Source: Planctomycetaceae bacterium (GTDB lineage Bacteria; Planctomycetota; Planctomycetia; Planctomycetales; Planctomycetaceae). Taken from it: DNA of 36,625 nt. The first letter of the stretch is position 1, and each line of letters starts with the position of its first letter. Of this stretch, positions 17,687 through 25,999 are shown piece after piece. The position numbers and the translations under genes are program-made. The notes under the pieces were generated by a model. That model was given only the letters and a program-made list of their open reading frames with translations. It did not search any database and had not been told where the DNA came from. The stretch spans positions 1 through 36,625 of the forward strand of contig JAQWSQ010000013.1 in assembly GCA_029243145.1 (NCBI GenBank), given 5' to 3'.

Positions 17687-18778
17687 ATGAGCAATCCATC
17701 CGATCCGATTCTGGCGAGCCCGGAGTTTCAGGCACACCTTGCCCGACTCTCTGAGCTTTCTACCTCGATTGAAAATACGGGAGGTTGGCCCACAAAGTCA
17801 TGGCAGGCGATGTGTGAAAGTGGAGTCCCAAATTGGTTTGTGCCAGAGCAATTTGGTGGGACTCCCCAGTCAGAGATGACGAAGCAGTTCGGCTATTTGG
17901 AACTTGCCGCAGCCTGTCTGACAACGGCATTTGTCCTCACGCAACGAAATGCGGCCGTTTCCCGAATCCTCATTTCAGACAATCACGAACTGAAAACAAG
18001 ACTATCACGGGAACTCGCCAGCAACGAATCCTTTGCCACGGTCGGCATCTCCCATCTCACGACTTCCAGACAACACGTTAAAGATCCCATTTTGAAAGCC
18101 ACTCCGACTTCTGAAGGTTGGATTCTGGATGGCGAAATCCCTTGGTCGACGGGTGCAGAAGCAGCAGAGGTGATTGTCACGGGAGGTATTCAACCCGACG
18201 GACAACAAGTTCTGTTGGCCTTACCCACCAATCGCACCGGCGTGGTGATCAATCCCGCGCCGAAGCTGTTGGCGCTCAATGAATCATGCACGACTTCTGT
18301 CTCTTTAAAGAATGTCTTAGCTCCTCAAGAGCTGTGGTTGATCGGACCCTGTGAGAATGTTCTTGCCGCTGGTAGCGCAGGAGGAATCACCACCTCGGCA
18401 TTGGCATTAGGGGCTGCCCAGAAATCAATTTGTGGACTCGAAACAGAAGCCGAGAAAAGGCCCGATCTTAGGGACTCCGCTACAGAGCTACGAGCGACTT
18501 TGGAGCGACTGAAAGAATCCGTTCGGGAAATGACGACTTCCCCCAACTCTCCACCGTCGGCGGAAGAACGAGAGGCATTGAGAAAACAATCGAATTCCCT
18601 CGTCCTCCGCGCTGCACAATCCTGGTTAACGGCCTCTAAAGGTGCCGGCTTCTTGGCAGGACACCCCGCCTCGCGAGCCGTTCGTGAAGCTCAGTTTTTC
18701 TTGGTCTGGTCGTGTCCGCAAAATGTGATGGCGGCCGCACTCGCGGAATTCGCTTGCGTTTCGATCAGCTCACCGTAA
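17687..18778 (+). CDS. Acyl-CoA-dehydrogenase-like flavoprotein lacking the usual catalytic Glu
   Basis: From the ATG at 17687 the protein has 363 residues, a little shorter than normal acyl-CoA dehydrogenases (about 380-400). The N-terminal helical domain carries GVPNWFVPEQFGGTPQS and the middle beta-domain carries KATPTSEGWILDGEIPWSTGAEAAEVIV, as in the family. The C-terminal helices include KGAGFLAGHPASRAVREAQFFLVW. Where MCAD-type enzymes have YEGT with the catalytic Glu, this protein reads WSCP, so the base is missing at that site. Some family members place the Glu elsewhere, and others are monooxygenases or non-redox. A stretch around 285-310 (TSPNSPPSAEEREALRK) looks like a flexible insertion. 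The longer frame back to 17630 overlaps htpG and is unlikely. Confidence 0.75.
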   Translation: MSNPSDPILASPEFQAHLARLSELSTSIENTGGWPTKSWQAMCESGVPNWFVPEQFGGTPQSEMTKQFGYLELAAACLTTAFVLTQRNAAVSRILISDNHELKTRLSRELASNESFATVGISHLTTSRQHVKDPILKATPTSEGWILDGEIPWSTGAEAAEVIVTGGIQPDGQQVLLALPTNRTGVVINPAPKLLALNESCTTSVSLKNVLAPQELWLIGPCENVLAAGSAGGITTSALALGAAQKSICGLETEAEKRPDLRDSATELRATLERLKESVREMTTSPNSPPSAEEREALRKQSNSLVLRAAQSWLTASKGAGFLAGHPASRAVREAQFFLVWSCPQNVMAAALAEFACVSISSP

Positions 18779-18803
18779 ACACAAAACTCAAACGCTGGCT
18801 GAA

Positions 18804-19010
18804 TCAGTCCGATAATGTCTGCTCGCGATTCCAAGCGTCCATCGCCTGCTGGAGGTATCCGGTCAGAGCGTAAATAACCATGGGTGGGTCATCGACCCAC
18901 TCGATATCTCCCGGCTCAACTCGCCCATCTTCAAGCCGTCGAACGACGACTCGAAATCGAGGTTCGGCATCACGCTCGACAATATTGCCATTCACGAGAT
19001 AAGACATCAC
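18804..19010 (-). CDS. Small hypothetical protein (68 aa)
   Basis: I do not recognise a named family. The sequence is acidic and well behaved: MMSYLVNGNIVERDAEPRF, then RVVVRRLEDGRVEPGDIEWVDD and a C-terminal helix ALTGYLQQAMDAWNREQ. Predicted order is beta strands then one helix, with no signal peptide, membrane segment or cysteine. It follows the M29 aminopeptidase gene by about 39 bases on the same strand and may be co-transcribed with it. Normal codon use and protein-like composition favour a real gene, though it is short enough to be uncertain. Confidence 0.6.
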   Translation of the reverse strand: MMSYLVNGNIVERDAEPRFRVVVRRLEDGRVEPGDIEWVDDPPMVIYALTGYLQQAMDAWNREQTLSD

Positions 19011-19049
19011 GCACCTCTCTTCGCTGATTTGTGATTCTCTTATTTGATC

Positions 19050-20165
19050 TTACAATCCTTCGTTCAACGGTTGAAGATTTCCCGGCAGAAATCGTCCATC
19101 TTTGCGAATTAATTCGCCATCGAAAAAGATTTCTCCGCCACCATATTCGGGAGTTTGAATCAGAACCAGATCCCAGTGAACCTGAGAACGATTGCCATTA
19201 TCGGCTTCGTCATAGGCATTCCCAGGAGTCAGATGGAACGAACCACCGATTTTTTCGTCGAAGAGAGTATCCAGCATAGGCCGCTTGACGGCATTATTGC
19301 ATCCCAATGACCATTCGCCGATGTATCGAGCCCCTTCATCAGAATCGAGAATCCCGTTCAATGTGTCCGTTTCACTACCAGATTCGGCATGCACAATTTT
19401 GCCATCTTTGAATTCAAATTTGATGTTCTCAAAGACAGTGCCCTGATAGCGTGAACCCGTATTGTACTGAATGGTTCCGTTCACACTCTCCTTGACGGGA
19501 GCGGTGAAGACTTCACCATCAGGAATGTTGCATTCTCCAGCACACGGAATGACCGGCAACCCTTCAATCGAGAAGGACAAATCAGTCCCCGGTGCCGTGA
19601 TTCTGACATCCTTTGTCTTATCCATTAAGTCAGCAAGTGGTTTCTGGTTTTCTGACATCTGTACATAATCTGCCGTGCAGACATCAAAGAAATAGTCCTC
19701 AAAGGCGGAGGTACTCATATTGGCCGCTTGCGCCATAGAGGGAGTGGGATAACGCAACACGACCCAGCGAGTCTGTGGGACGCGAATGCCAATATGGACC
19801 GGTTTCCACCAATGTTTTTGAGAGAGTTGCATTTTCTCAGCGGGTACATCAGCGAATTCGTTACTGTTTGCTGTCCCCCGGACACCGATATAGGCATCCA
19901 TTTGTGACATCGTGTGACTCTCCAACTCACCTTGTAAAGTCATCGCTTCCTCGGTTGCGTTCAGGTATTGCGACCTGAGAACCTCATTCGATTTCAGACT
20001 CACAACCGGAATGGCCCCCCGTTCAGAGACAGAATCAACCAAACGTGAGATCAGTTCGGTGCTGGGTAAATCAAATGCCTCAATCAGCACTTTTTGTCCT
20101 GATTTCACCTGACAACTGTGTTCAACCAGCACTTTTGCTAATTGCGAGATACGGGAATCGGCCAT
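19050..20165 (-). CDS. M29-family metallo-aminopeptidase
   Basis: From the ATG at 20165 the protein has 371 residues, matching thermophilic aminopeptidase T / PepS-type enzymes. Candidate metal ligands are E211 (AGECNIPDGE), E284 (YIGEWSLG), H311 (SFHLTPG), H330 and D332 (VHWDLVL), matching the E-E-H-D layout of the family. The GECNIPDGEVFTAPV segment is diagnostic. It removes N-terminal residues from peptides, probably in the cytoplasm since no signal peptide is present. The frame is open to 20339, but that extension (RECKLFKRNF...) looks non-coding and contains the antisense of a kinase remnant, so it is rejected. Confidence 0.93.
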   Translation of the reverse strand: MADSRISQLAKVLVEHSCQVKSGQKVLIEAFDLPSTELISRLVDSVSERGAIPVVSLKSNEVLRSQYLNATEEAMTLQGELESHTMSQMDAYIGVRGTANSNEFADVPAEKMQLSQKHWWKPVHIGIRVPQTRWVVLRYPTPSMAQAANMSTSAFEDYFFDVCTADYVQMSENQKPLADLMDKTKDVRITAPGTDLSFSIEGLPVIPCAGECNIPDGEVFTAPVKESVNGTIQYNTGSRYQGTVFENIKFEFKDGKIVHAESGSETDTLNGILDSDEGARYIGEWSLGCNNAVKRPMLDTLFDEKIGGSFHLTPGNAYDEADNGNRSQVHWDLVLIQTPEYGGGEIFFDGELIRKDGRFLPGNLQPLNEGL

Positions 20166-20339
20166 GACTGGTTCCTTCAAATTTTGAATGTCTGATAAGA
20201 TGCTGGTCGTCTGCGGTTGTGTCGGCAAGTCTGAGACGGAAAAATAAGAATTCCCTCTGATGGATTCCAAGTGTGAATCCATGAAATTTCTCTTGAACAG
20301 TTTACACTCCCTGCGGGTTTGACAATATCTGGCGTTCAA

Positions 20340-20528
20340 AACTGTTTCGGCGATTTTTCGTCACGTTTTTTCTGTTGGGTCGATAAAGCCCGCTCACGCG
20401 AGTTGGGAGGAACGTGTCTCGGCCTTTCCATTCTCAAACATCTCTCGCAAATCTTCGGGGGCTCAATTCGCGTCAAAAGCGTTCAAGGAGAAGGGGCAAC
20501 ATTCACCGTTGAGCTTCTCATGGCTTAA
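20340..20528 (+). pseudogene. Remnant of a sensor histidine kinase (C-terminal ATPase end)
   Basis: About 55 residues read as the end of a HATPase_c domain: VDKARSRELGGT, then CLGLSILKHLSQIFGG, then SIRVKSVQGEGATFTVELL. Intact PhoR-type kinases read RVDKARSRELGGTGLGLSIVKHL...GGxIxVxSxxGxGxxFxxxLP. Here the G2 box has Gly to Cys (GGTCLGLS), the stretch before VDKARS is distorted (RFFCWVD), and no N-box, H-box or sensor part exists upstream, where the M29 gene begins. The TAA stop (20526-20528) overlaps the stop of the convergent sigma-kinase gene. It is therefore a decayed leftover, and marks an old deletion or rearrangement. Confidence 0.75.
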
Positions 20529-21937
20529 TCCTGAGTCAGTCGAATTTGCAGTGGACGTTTCTCGGGATCGCGATGTAAAAGAGAGACACAAAGTTCCATT
20601 AAATCGTGGGGTACTCCATCCAGCATTCTGTCTCTAATTTCAGATGTCGATCTTTCGCTCACAATTTCTCTTAACTGAAGCTCTAACGTATCACTCTGAA
20701 TGAACTTTTCTTTTGTCAGCAACTCGAAAAGAACAAGACCGACCCCGTAGTGGTCTGTCCGTGGACTAACTGGACCAAACGCTGGATCAATTTGTTCTGG
20801 TGCCAGATAGGAAATCGTACCGGCAAGACTTACTGTTTGGTCGGATTGCAACTTGGCCAACCCAAAGTCCGTTAACCAGATTTCACCTGACTCATCAATC
20901 ATAATATTGTCTGGTTTGACATCACAATGCACGACGCCGGCAACATGCACCAGATGCAGAGTATCAATCAATTCCTCAACAATGCGTCTCACATCAATCC
21001 AATGAGATTTAACATCACGAGTCCAGACAGAAAGAGCAGCCCCCTCAACCAGTTTCATGACAAGAAATCGATGACCCGTCGATGTCTCACCGACCGCATA
21101 AATTGGGACGACTCTTGACTCCGGGATTCGTGAAGTCGTCACCGCTTCTTCCAGAAAATGAGTGACCATTTCCTCATCGAGAAGATACTTTTTCTTCAGG
21201 AACTTTAAGGCAACCGTTTCTCCGGCTACACGATCAACCGCGCGGTACACACGCCCAAACCCTCCTTGCCCAACAAATTTCTGAATCAGATACCGTGTAT
21301 CGCTGACTCTTTCAATGTTGACTTGATCGGCACGTTTTTCGGAAGCATCCCCACTTTCAATCTCAGTCGAAAATCTTCCCTCCAGAGTTTTACGAATTTG
21401 AACGAGACAACGTCGTACTGTTCTTTCGTCACACGCAAGATTCTCGGCAATCTCTTGCTGCGTGTATCCTTGCAACCTCAATTCTACGATTTGACGATTT
21501 TTTCCGTGGACCAGCCCCAAGAGTCGCGCAAGTTCCTCATTAAAGATGACCACATGATCGGGAGGTGGTTCCGAACTTGTGAAGCAGAATGAGTTTTGAG
21601 TCGAAACTTCGCGATGAATCGACCTTTTGTCAGCCGAGTGATATCGGCCTGCTCTCGTAGCTTTGTTCTGAACCATTTGAACCAGCAAACGCCAAAGATC
21701 AACACTTTCCTCAAGCGAATACTCTCCCGCTCTAAGACGCACAAACAAGCTGCGATACACAGAGTGAACAATATCCTCGGGATCGATGCGACGAGAGAGC
21801 TGCGGGCTGATTCGTGATCTTGCCAGTCGGATAAGCTTTTCGAGATACCTCCCAAACAGAACTGCGGAAGCAGACTCTTCTCCCTCCCGTGCAGCTTTGA
21901 GAGTGATTCGAAATTGATCAGTCATGGCAATCATCAT
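20525..21937 (-). CDS. ECF sigma factor fused to a Ser/Thr protein kinase
   Basis: The protein has 470 residues and two domains. Residues about 10-190 are an ECF sigma factor: region 2 contains ISPQLSRRIDPEDIVHSVYRSLF (43-65) and region 4 contains RQIVELRLQGYTQQEIAENLACDERTVRRCL (148-178), a helix-turn-helix. Residues about 214-470 are a Hanks-type kinase: glycine loop VGQGGFGRV (222-230), K245 (VALKFL), catalytic loop HCDVKPDN (337-344, D339), DFG (357-359) and APE (379-381). The HRD Arg is Cys, so it is a non-RD kinase. No membrane segment is present, so the fusion is soluble. The kinase probably controls the sigma half or a partner by phosphorylation (inference). An in-frame ATG at 21925 is an alternative start. 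The C-terminus stops soon after subdomain XI, next to the kinase remnant. Confidence 0.93.
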   Translation of the reverse strand: MMIAMTDQFRITLKAAREGEESASAVLFGRYLEKLIRLARSRISPQLSRRIDPEDIVHSVYRSLFVRLRAGEYSLEESVDLWRLLVQMVQNKATRAGRYHSADKRSIHREVSTQNSFCFTSSEPPPDHVVIFNEELARLLGLVHGKNRQIVELRLQGYTQQEIAENLACDERTVRRCLVQIRKTLEGRFSTEIESGDASEKRADQVNIERVSDTRYLIQKFVGQGGFGRVYRAVDRVAGETVALKFLKKKYLLDEEMVTHFLEEAVTTSRIPESRVVPIYAVGETSTGHRFLVMKLVEGAALSVWTRDVKSHWIDVRRIVEELIDTLHLVHVAGVVHCDVKPDNIMIDESGEIWLTDFGLAKLQSDQTVSLAGTISYLAPEQIDPAFGPVSPRTDHYGVGLVLFELLTKEKFIQSDTLELQLREIVSERSTSEIRDRMLDGVPHDLMELCVSLLHRDPEKRPLQIRLTQD

Positions 21938-21994
21938 CTATTGCCATCATTTTCCAACTCTTTCTGAAATTTTCGAATATTGATGTCCGGTCTT

Positions 21995-22015
21995 TTGTCA
22001 GTAAGGGACTGACAA
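21995..22015. promoter_or_regulatory. Inverted repeat between the sigma-kinase gene and the ferredoxin gene
   Basis: TTGTCAGT and ACTGACAA are perfect 8-base arms around the 5-base loop AAGGG. The repeat lies 44 bases before the ferredoxin start and 57 bases before the divergent sigma-kinase start, where an operator would be expected. No T-run follows on either strand, which argues against a terminator. Confidence 0.35.
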
Positions 22016-22059
22016 GGCTGAACCAGCCCATATTCAGTAGATTTCAAGGAGAATCTTCA

Positions 22060-22353
22060 ATGGCATTTGTAGTCACAGAAGCCTGTTTTAACTGTAAGTA
22101 TACGCAATGTGTGACGGTCTGTCCGTGTGATTGTTTTCATGAAGGCGAAAAAATGTTATTCATCGATCCAGATCCCTGTATCGACTGCGAAGCCTGTTCC
22201 TACGAATGTCCGGTTGGTGCCATCTTCATGGACATCAATGTGCCAGAACAATGGACGGAATACATCGCCCTCAATGCCGAAATGGCTCCGCAATGCCCTT
22301 CGATTACGGATTCAAAACCTGCTCTTGAAGGAGAAGACTGCAAGGCGTCGTAA
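22060..22353 (+). CDS. fdxA: 7Fe-type (3Fe-4S + 4Fe-4S) ferredoxin
   Basis: The protein has 97 residues. The cysteine pattern matches Azotobacter FdI-type seven-iron ferredoxins: C9, C17 and C50 for the 3Fe-4S cluster, and C21, C40, C43 and C46 for the 4Fe-4S cluster (CVTVCPCDCF, DPCIDCEACSYECPVGAI). Extra Cys at 12, 23 and 25 are also present. The C-terminal extension (WTEYIALNAEMAPQCPSITDSKP) is the one found in FdxA. It carries electrons at low potential in the cytoplasm; its partner is unknown. A strong ribosome binding site (AAGGAG) precedes the ATG. It is convergent with the symporter gene, with only 9 bases between the two stops. Confidence 0.95.
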   Translation: MAFVVTEACFNCKYTQCVTVCPCDCFHEGEKMLFIDPDPCIDCEACSYECPVGAIFMDINVPEQWTEYIALNAEMAPQCPSITDSKPALEGEDCKAS

Positions 22354-22362
22354 ACTCATCAC

Positions 22363-24336
22363 TCAGGTTCCCAGTGACCGCAAGAAGTACAGTAGTCCGA
22401 TGCAGAAGGCGACCATCACCCAGGATCCCAGAAAACCGATCATGCCAATACGACTCGGGTAGGGAATTTCCCAATCCGGGTGATTGATCAACTTTCTCGT
22501 TTCCATCGGAGCCGGGTTCTCGGGCAACGTGCAGGGAATATCAACATGTTCGCCGGGTGTTATTGGCGTACGGATCAATTTGTAAAAGTGATCTAGTTTT
22601 TCTTTGGGTGTCGGTTTCGACAGGAAGCTGGTCACGATTCCTGAAATGGCGCCTAAAGAAAGGTACATTGCCATCTGATAAGGAACACGAGTGTCGGCAG
22701 AAAGGAACTCTCCCGCTTCCGTCACTTTAATATTCATCACGGAAGGAATGATCTCGGCTAACCAGTGACGAACCATGCTGGGGAAGTAATCAATATTTTG
22801 TTGCAGGAACTCAGAGCCTCCCATGCTGGCCATCCAATCCAACGGTTTGTGCGTTTGCGTCAGATACCAAACGCCCGCCGTGATGACAGTCGAGACCCAA
22901 ACGGCTGCCGGGCTAAATCGTCGCCAGAGCAGTCCAATCCAGAACGAAAGACCGATGAAAGCTGGTAACGCCTGAATGTATCGAGTCAGCACTTGAATGA
23001 CGTTGTCAAACTGGGTCAACATCGCCAACGCCAATGCAACAATCCCCAAACTGGCCAATCGCCCCACCCACAGGTAATGCGTCTTACTCGCCTTTTTGAC
23101 CATGAATCGACGATAGATATTCTCGGTAAATAAACCTGCCCCCACCACCATTTGAGCATCACAGGTGCTCATGACGGCCGCCAGAAGTGCGGCCATCAAA
23201 AGTCCCACCAAGCCATGTGAGATCGTGGGAAGTATATCATGCGCCGCACGTCCGAAGACTTGATCGGCGAAATCTCTGAACGCATCGGGGCTTTCGTTGA
23301 TGGCGGCTAATTCGACATCGGTGATGTAGCCGTTCTCTGGCGTCAAATAGATCACAATGCAGGCCAACCCCGTGAAAGACCAGGCAATCGTGCAAAACCT
23401 CTTGATGAAGTTTCCAAACGTGAAGCCGACACGTCCTTCCATTTCTGTCTTACCCGCTCCACAGACACCCATAATGTGTGGCTGAACAACGATTCCAATC
23501 AATCCCGAGATGGAGAGCATCATGACGAAGAACGGTGTGATCGGTTCATTCCCGGTCTTCTGGGCAAACTCTTCATCGATGGTCAAACTCAGCATCTCTT
23601 CCCCGCTAAAATTGGGGACACCTTTGTGGAGGGCTTCGAAACCTCCCTCAGTCCCGGCGACATTCGCCGCAACCACTAAAGCGAACGGCAGCAACAAAAA
23701 CGAAAAGACAATCGTCAAGATTCCTTGCAGGAAGTCCGTGATAATGGCTGCACCAAGACCGCCCGCAAAGCCGTACATGACAAACATGATCGTCATCGCA
23801 CCAATGGCGTATTCTTTCGGAAAGAACGGATCACCCGTCGCCGGATTGATGCCTCCCGCCAGTCCTTCAATCATCGCTCCCGCACCAAACAATCCACCGG
23901 CAATAAAGACGACAGAGATCAAAATCCCCAAAGCGGAATACAAAGTGGCCGTCGAACTGTTGTAGCGTGCTTCGAAGAAGTCACTCGTCGTCAACGCCCG
24001 CATGCGACGAAAAACCGGAGCAATGATCCAATAAAAGGGTGTCGCAATCAGCCACAAAAATTGATACCAAATACCGGCCAGTCCAAAACGAAACGAACCC
24101 GCCGCCACACTGACGGCCTGTTCGCTGCTGGTTCCCGAACCAAATGCAAAGAACATCATGAAGACTTTGCCGAAGCGTCGTCCCCCCATGAAGTAATCAG
24201 ACATGTCCGAGACTTTGAGATAAGAATAGATTCCGATCCCCATAATCACGATGAAATAACCGACCAGCACGATCCAGTCAATCGGGTGCAATCCCATCCA
24301 GTCCGCCGGATCGACTTCCGCAAGCAACGTGTTCAT
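22363..24336 (-). CDS. Sodium:solute symporter (SSS family)
   Basis: The protein has 657 residues with roughly 13 hydrophobic segments. The first is IDWIVLVGYFIVIMGIGIYSYL (19-40), followed by the family hallmark DYFMGGRRFGK (47-57). GGLGAAIITDFLQGILTIVFSFL (around residue 195) matches the G-x-x-A-x-x-x-T-D-x-x-Q motif of SSS transporters. A long non-membrane loop with charged residues (about 225-255) and another around 500-540 interrupt the helices. The last helix is at the extreme C-terminus (VMVAFCIGLLYFLRSL). It should co-transport sodium with a sugar, amino acid or organic acid across the cytoplasmic membrane; the substrate is unknown. It is divergent from murD across 185 bases. No Shine-Dalgarno is seen before its ATG. 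Confidence 0.92.
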   Translation of the reverse strand: MNTLLAEVDPADWMGLHPIDWIVLVGYFIVIMGIGIYSYLKVSDMSDYFMGGRRFGKVFMMFFAFGSGTSSEQAVSVAAGSFRFGLAGIWYQFLWLIATPFYWIIAPVFRRMRALTTSDFFEARYNSSTATLYSALGILISVVFIAGGLFGAGAMIEGLAGGINPATGDPFFPKEYAIGAMTIMFVMYGFAGGLGAAIITDFLQGILTIVFSFLLLPFALVVAANVAGTEGGFEALHKGVPNFSGEEMLSLTIDEEFAQKTGNEPITPFFVMMLSISGLIGIVVQPHIMGVCGAGKTEMEGRVGFTFGNFIKRFCTIAWSFTGLACIVIYLTPENGYITDVELAAINESPDAFRDFADQVFGRAAHDILPTISHGLVGLLMAALLAAVMSTCDAQMVVGAGLFTENIYRRFMVKKASKTHYLWVGRLASLGIVALALAMLTQFDNVIQVLTRYIQALPAFIGLSFWIGLLWRRFSPAAVWVSTVITAGVWYLTQTHKPLDWMASMGGSEFLQQNIDYFPSMVRHWLAEIIPSVMNIKVTEAGEFLSADTRVPYQMAMYLSLGAISGIVTSFLSKPTPKEKLDHFYKLIRTPITPGEHVDIPCTLPENPAPMETRKLINHPDWEIPYPSRIGMIGFLGSWVMVAFCIGLLYFLRSLGT

Positions 24337-24355
24337 TTATCAAGTCCCGTCATGC

Positions 24356-24388
24356 ATTGGGGGGAATGGAACGTTCGTATTCCCCAAT
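24356..24388 (-). promoter_or_regulatory. Imperfect hairpin in the 5' leader of the symporter gene
   Basis: The arms ATTGGGG-GG-AAT and ATTCCCCAAT pair over 10 bases with two bulged G residues, around an 11-base loop. The structure ends about 20 bases before the symporter start on the minus strand, and could be an operator or a leader hairpin. Confidence 0.25.
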
Positions 24389-24482
24389 TGTCCAGTTCAT
24401 CTTGCCAGAGTAAGGGGCTGATTCTCCACAAGCAATCCCCGTCTTCGACATTCCCTATCTCCCGACTTGTACTAGGGGACGT

Positions 24483-24513
24483 ATTCCTGATATCAATGGA
24501 ATATCTGAGGAAT
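24483..24513 (+). promoter_or_regulatory. Leader hairpin that overlaps the murD ribosome binding site
   Basis: ATTCCT-GATAT (24483-24493) can pair with ATATC-tg-AGGAAT (24501-24513), giving 11 base pairs with a two-base bulge and a short loop. The only Shine-Dalgarno-like sequence before murD, GAGGAA (24507-24512, about 9 bases before the ATG), lies inside the 3' arm, so folding would hide it. This is visible sequence; regulation is inferred. Confidence 0.35.
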
Positions 24514-24521
24514 GAAATACC

Positions 24522-25928
24522 ATGTTCACCCGCCAACAACTCAATGATATCCGTGTGACAGTAATGGGGCTCGGCCGATTCGGTGGAGGCACCGGCGTCA
24601 TTCGTTTTCTGGTCAATCAGGGCGCTCGGGTCACCGTCACCGACTTGAAACCAGCCGACGATCTTGCCGACTCTCTCGAACTGATTTCCGATCTGGAATT
24701 GGCAGCCGTTCATCTCGGAGGACATCACGAACAGGACTTCTCAGACACCGACCTGCTGATCGTTAATCCTGCGGTTACCCGAGATAGCAAATGGTTACAA
24801 CTGGCGAAAGACGCCAACGTCCCTCTTTCTTCAGAAATCGGACTCTTCCTGCAATTCAATCCCGCCAACGTCATCGGGGTGACCGGCAGCAATGGTAAAT
24901 CAACCACCACGGCTTTGATTCATCACTTCTTGAAAGAAGCCGGCATCAAGGCGCATCTGGGAGGCAACATCGGCGGCAGCTTGCTGAATTCTCTGGATGA
25001 GATTGAAGCGTCCGATTGGGTCGTTCTCGAACTTTCGAGCTTCCAATTGGCGGCACTCGATCAAATGTTTTGCAGCCCAAATTTTGCCGTCATCACCAAC
25101 TTCACACCCAATCATCTCGACTGGCACGGCTCGATAGAAGACTATCGCCGCGCGAAACAGACCATCCTCCGTTGGCAATGTTCGACCGGTCATGCCGTTC
25201 TTCCCCTCGAAGATCCTCATGTTTCGCATTGGCCCGTCCACTCAGACCCGATCTGGTTTGCATTGGAAGACACCGGCGGACGTGGCGTCTATCAATCGGG
25301 TTGCGGCAAACAAATTATTTACAGAACGAAAAACAACGAAACGCGTTGGGATGTCACCGAACTGAACCACCTTCCCGGAAAACACAATCTCCGCAACATT
25401 CTGGCGGCCTGCGCGACGGCTCTTTCTGCTGGAGTCCCCGGCGAGACGATCAATCAATCTCTCAGCACATTCCGACCATTGCCTCATCGGCTGGAATACG
25501 TGGGAGAGTTCGCCGGTCGTCGGTTCTTCAATGACTCCATCTCGACAACTCCCGAATCGACTATCGCCGCGTTAGATGCGTTCCACGAACCGATTGTTCT
25601 GCTCGCGGGTGGTTACGATAAACAAGTCGATCTCACCCCGATGTCGGCGAGGATTGCGGAAAAGACAAAAGCCGTGTCACTCATGGGACAAACCGGCAAT
25701 CGCATTTGCGAACAAATGAACGAAGCCGCCGCTCCAAAAACCGTCAACTGTGCCGTTCATGAATCGTTCGAAGACGCCTTCCATTGGGCCATCACTCAAT
25801 CATATCCGGGAGACATCGTTCTTCTCAGCCCCGGCTGCGCCAGTTACGACTGGTTCCAAGACTTCCGCGACCGCGGCGAACAGTTCGTCGATTCCGTCCA
25901 ACGCTGGGCCTCACACCAGACGAATTAA
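24522..25928 (+). CDS. murD: UDP-N-acetylmuramoylalanine--D-glutamate ligase
   Basis: The protein has 468 residues. The N-terminal domain has VTVMGLGRFGGGTGVIRFL (12-30) for UDP-substrate binding. The central ATP-binding domain has GVTGSNGKSTTTAL (119-132), HLGGNIGGSLL and NFTPNHLDWHGSIEDYRRAK, with the conserved metal-binding and carbamylated-Lys region. The C-terminal domain has PHRLEYVGEFAGRRFFNDSISTTPESTIAAL, VLLAGGYDKQVDL and LLSPGCASYDWFQDFRDRGEQF, all diagnostic of MurD. The enzyme adds D-glutamate to UDP-MurNAc-L-Ala in the cytoplasm, so the organism should make peptidoglycan. The gene stands alone here, outside a dcw cluster. A possible hairpin covers its ribosome binding site. Confidence 0.97.
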   Translation: MFTRQQLNDIRVTVMGLGRFGGGTGVIRFLVNQGARVTVTDLKPADDLADSLELISDLELAAVHLGGHHEQDFSDTDLLIVNPAVTRDSKWLQLAKDANVPLSSEIGLFLQFNPANVIGVTGSNGKSTTTALIHHFLKEAGIKAHLGGNIGGSLLNSLDEIEASDWVVLELSSFQLAALDQMFCSPNFAVITNFTPNHLDWHGSIEDYRRAKQTILRWQCSTGHAVLPLEDPHVSHWPVHSDPIWFALEDTGGRGVYQSGCGKQIIYRTKNNETRWDVTELNHLPGKHNLRNILAACATALSAGVPGETINQSLSTFRPLPHRLEYVGEFAGRRFFNDSISTTPESTIAALDAFHEPIVLLAGGYDKQVDLTPMSARIAEKTKAVSLMGQTGNRICEQMNEAAAPKTVNCAVHESFEDAFHWAITQSYPGDIVLLSPGCASYDWFQDFRDRGEQFVDSVQRWASHQTN

Positions 25929-25999
25929 ACTGATCAGTGAAGAGGCTTGGCAGAATTGTTTGACACAGGCTTGCTCCAAATGGATGATAACGGTTCCAT

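Noticed and set aside
23725-24558. 277-codon plus-strand frame, rich in Arg/His/Asn
   Set aside because: It is antisense to the symporter, whose hydrophobic helices and SSS motifs are clear. The composition is that of a reverse complement of membrane-protein codons.
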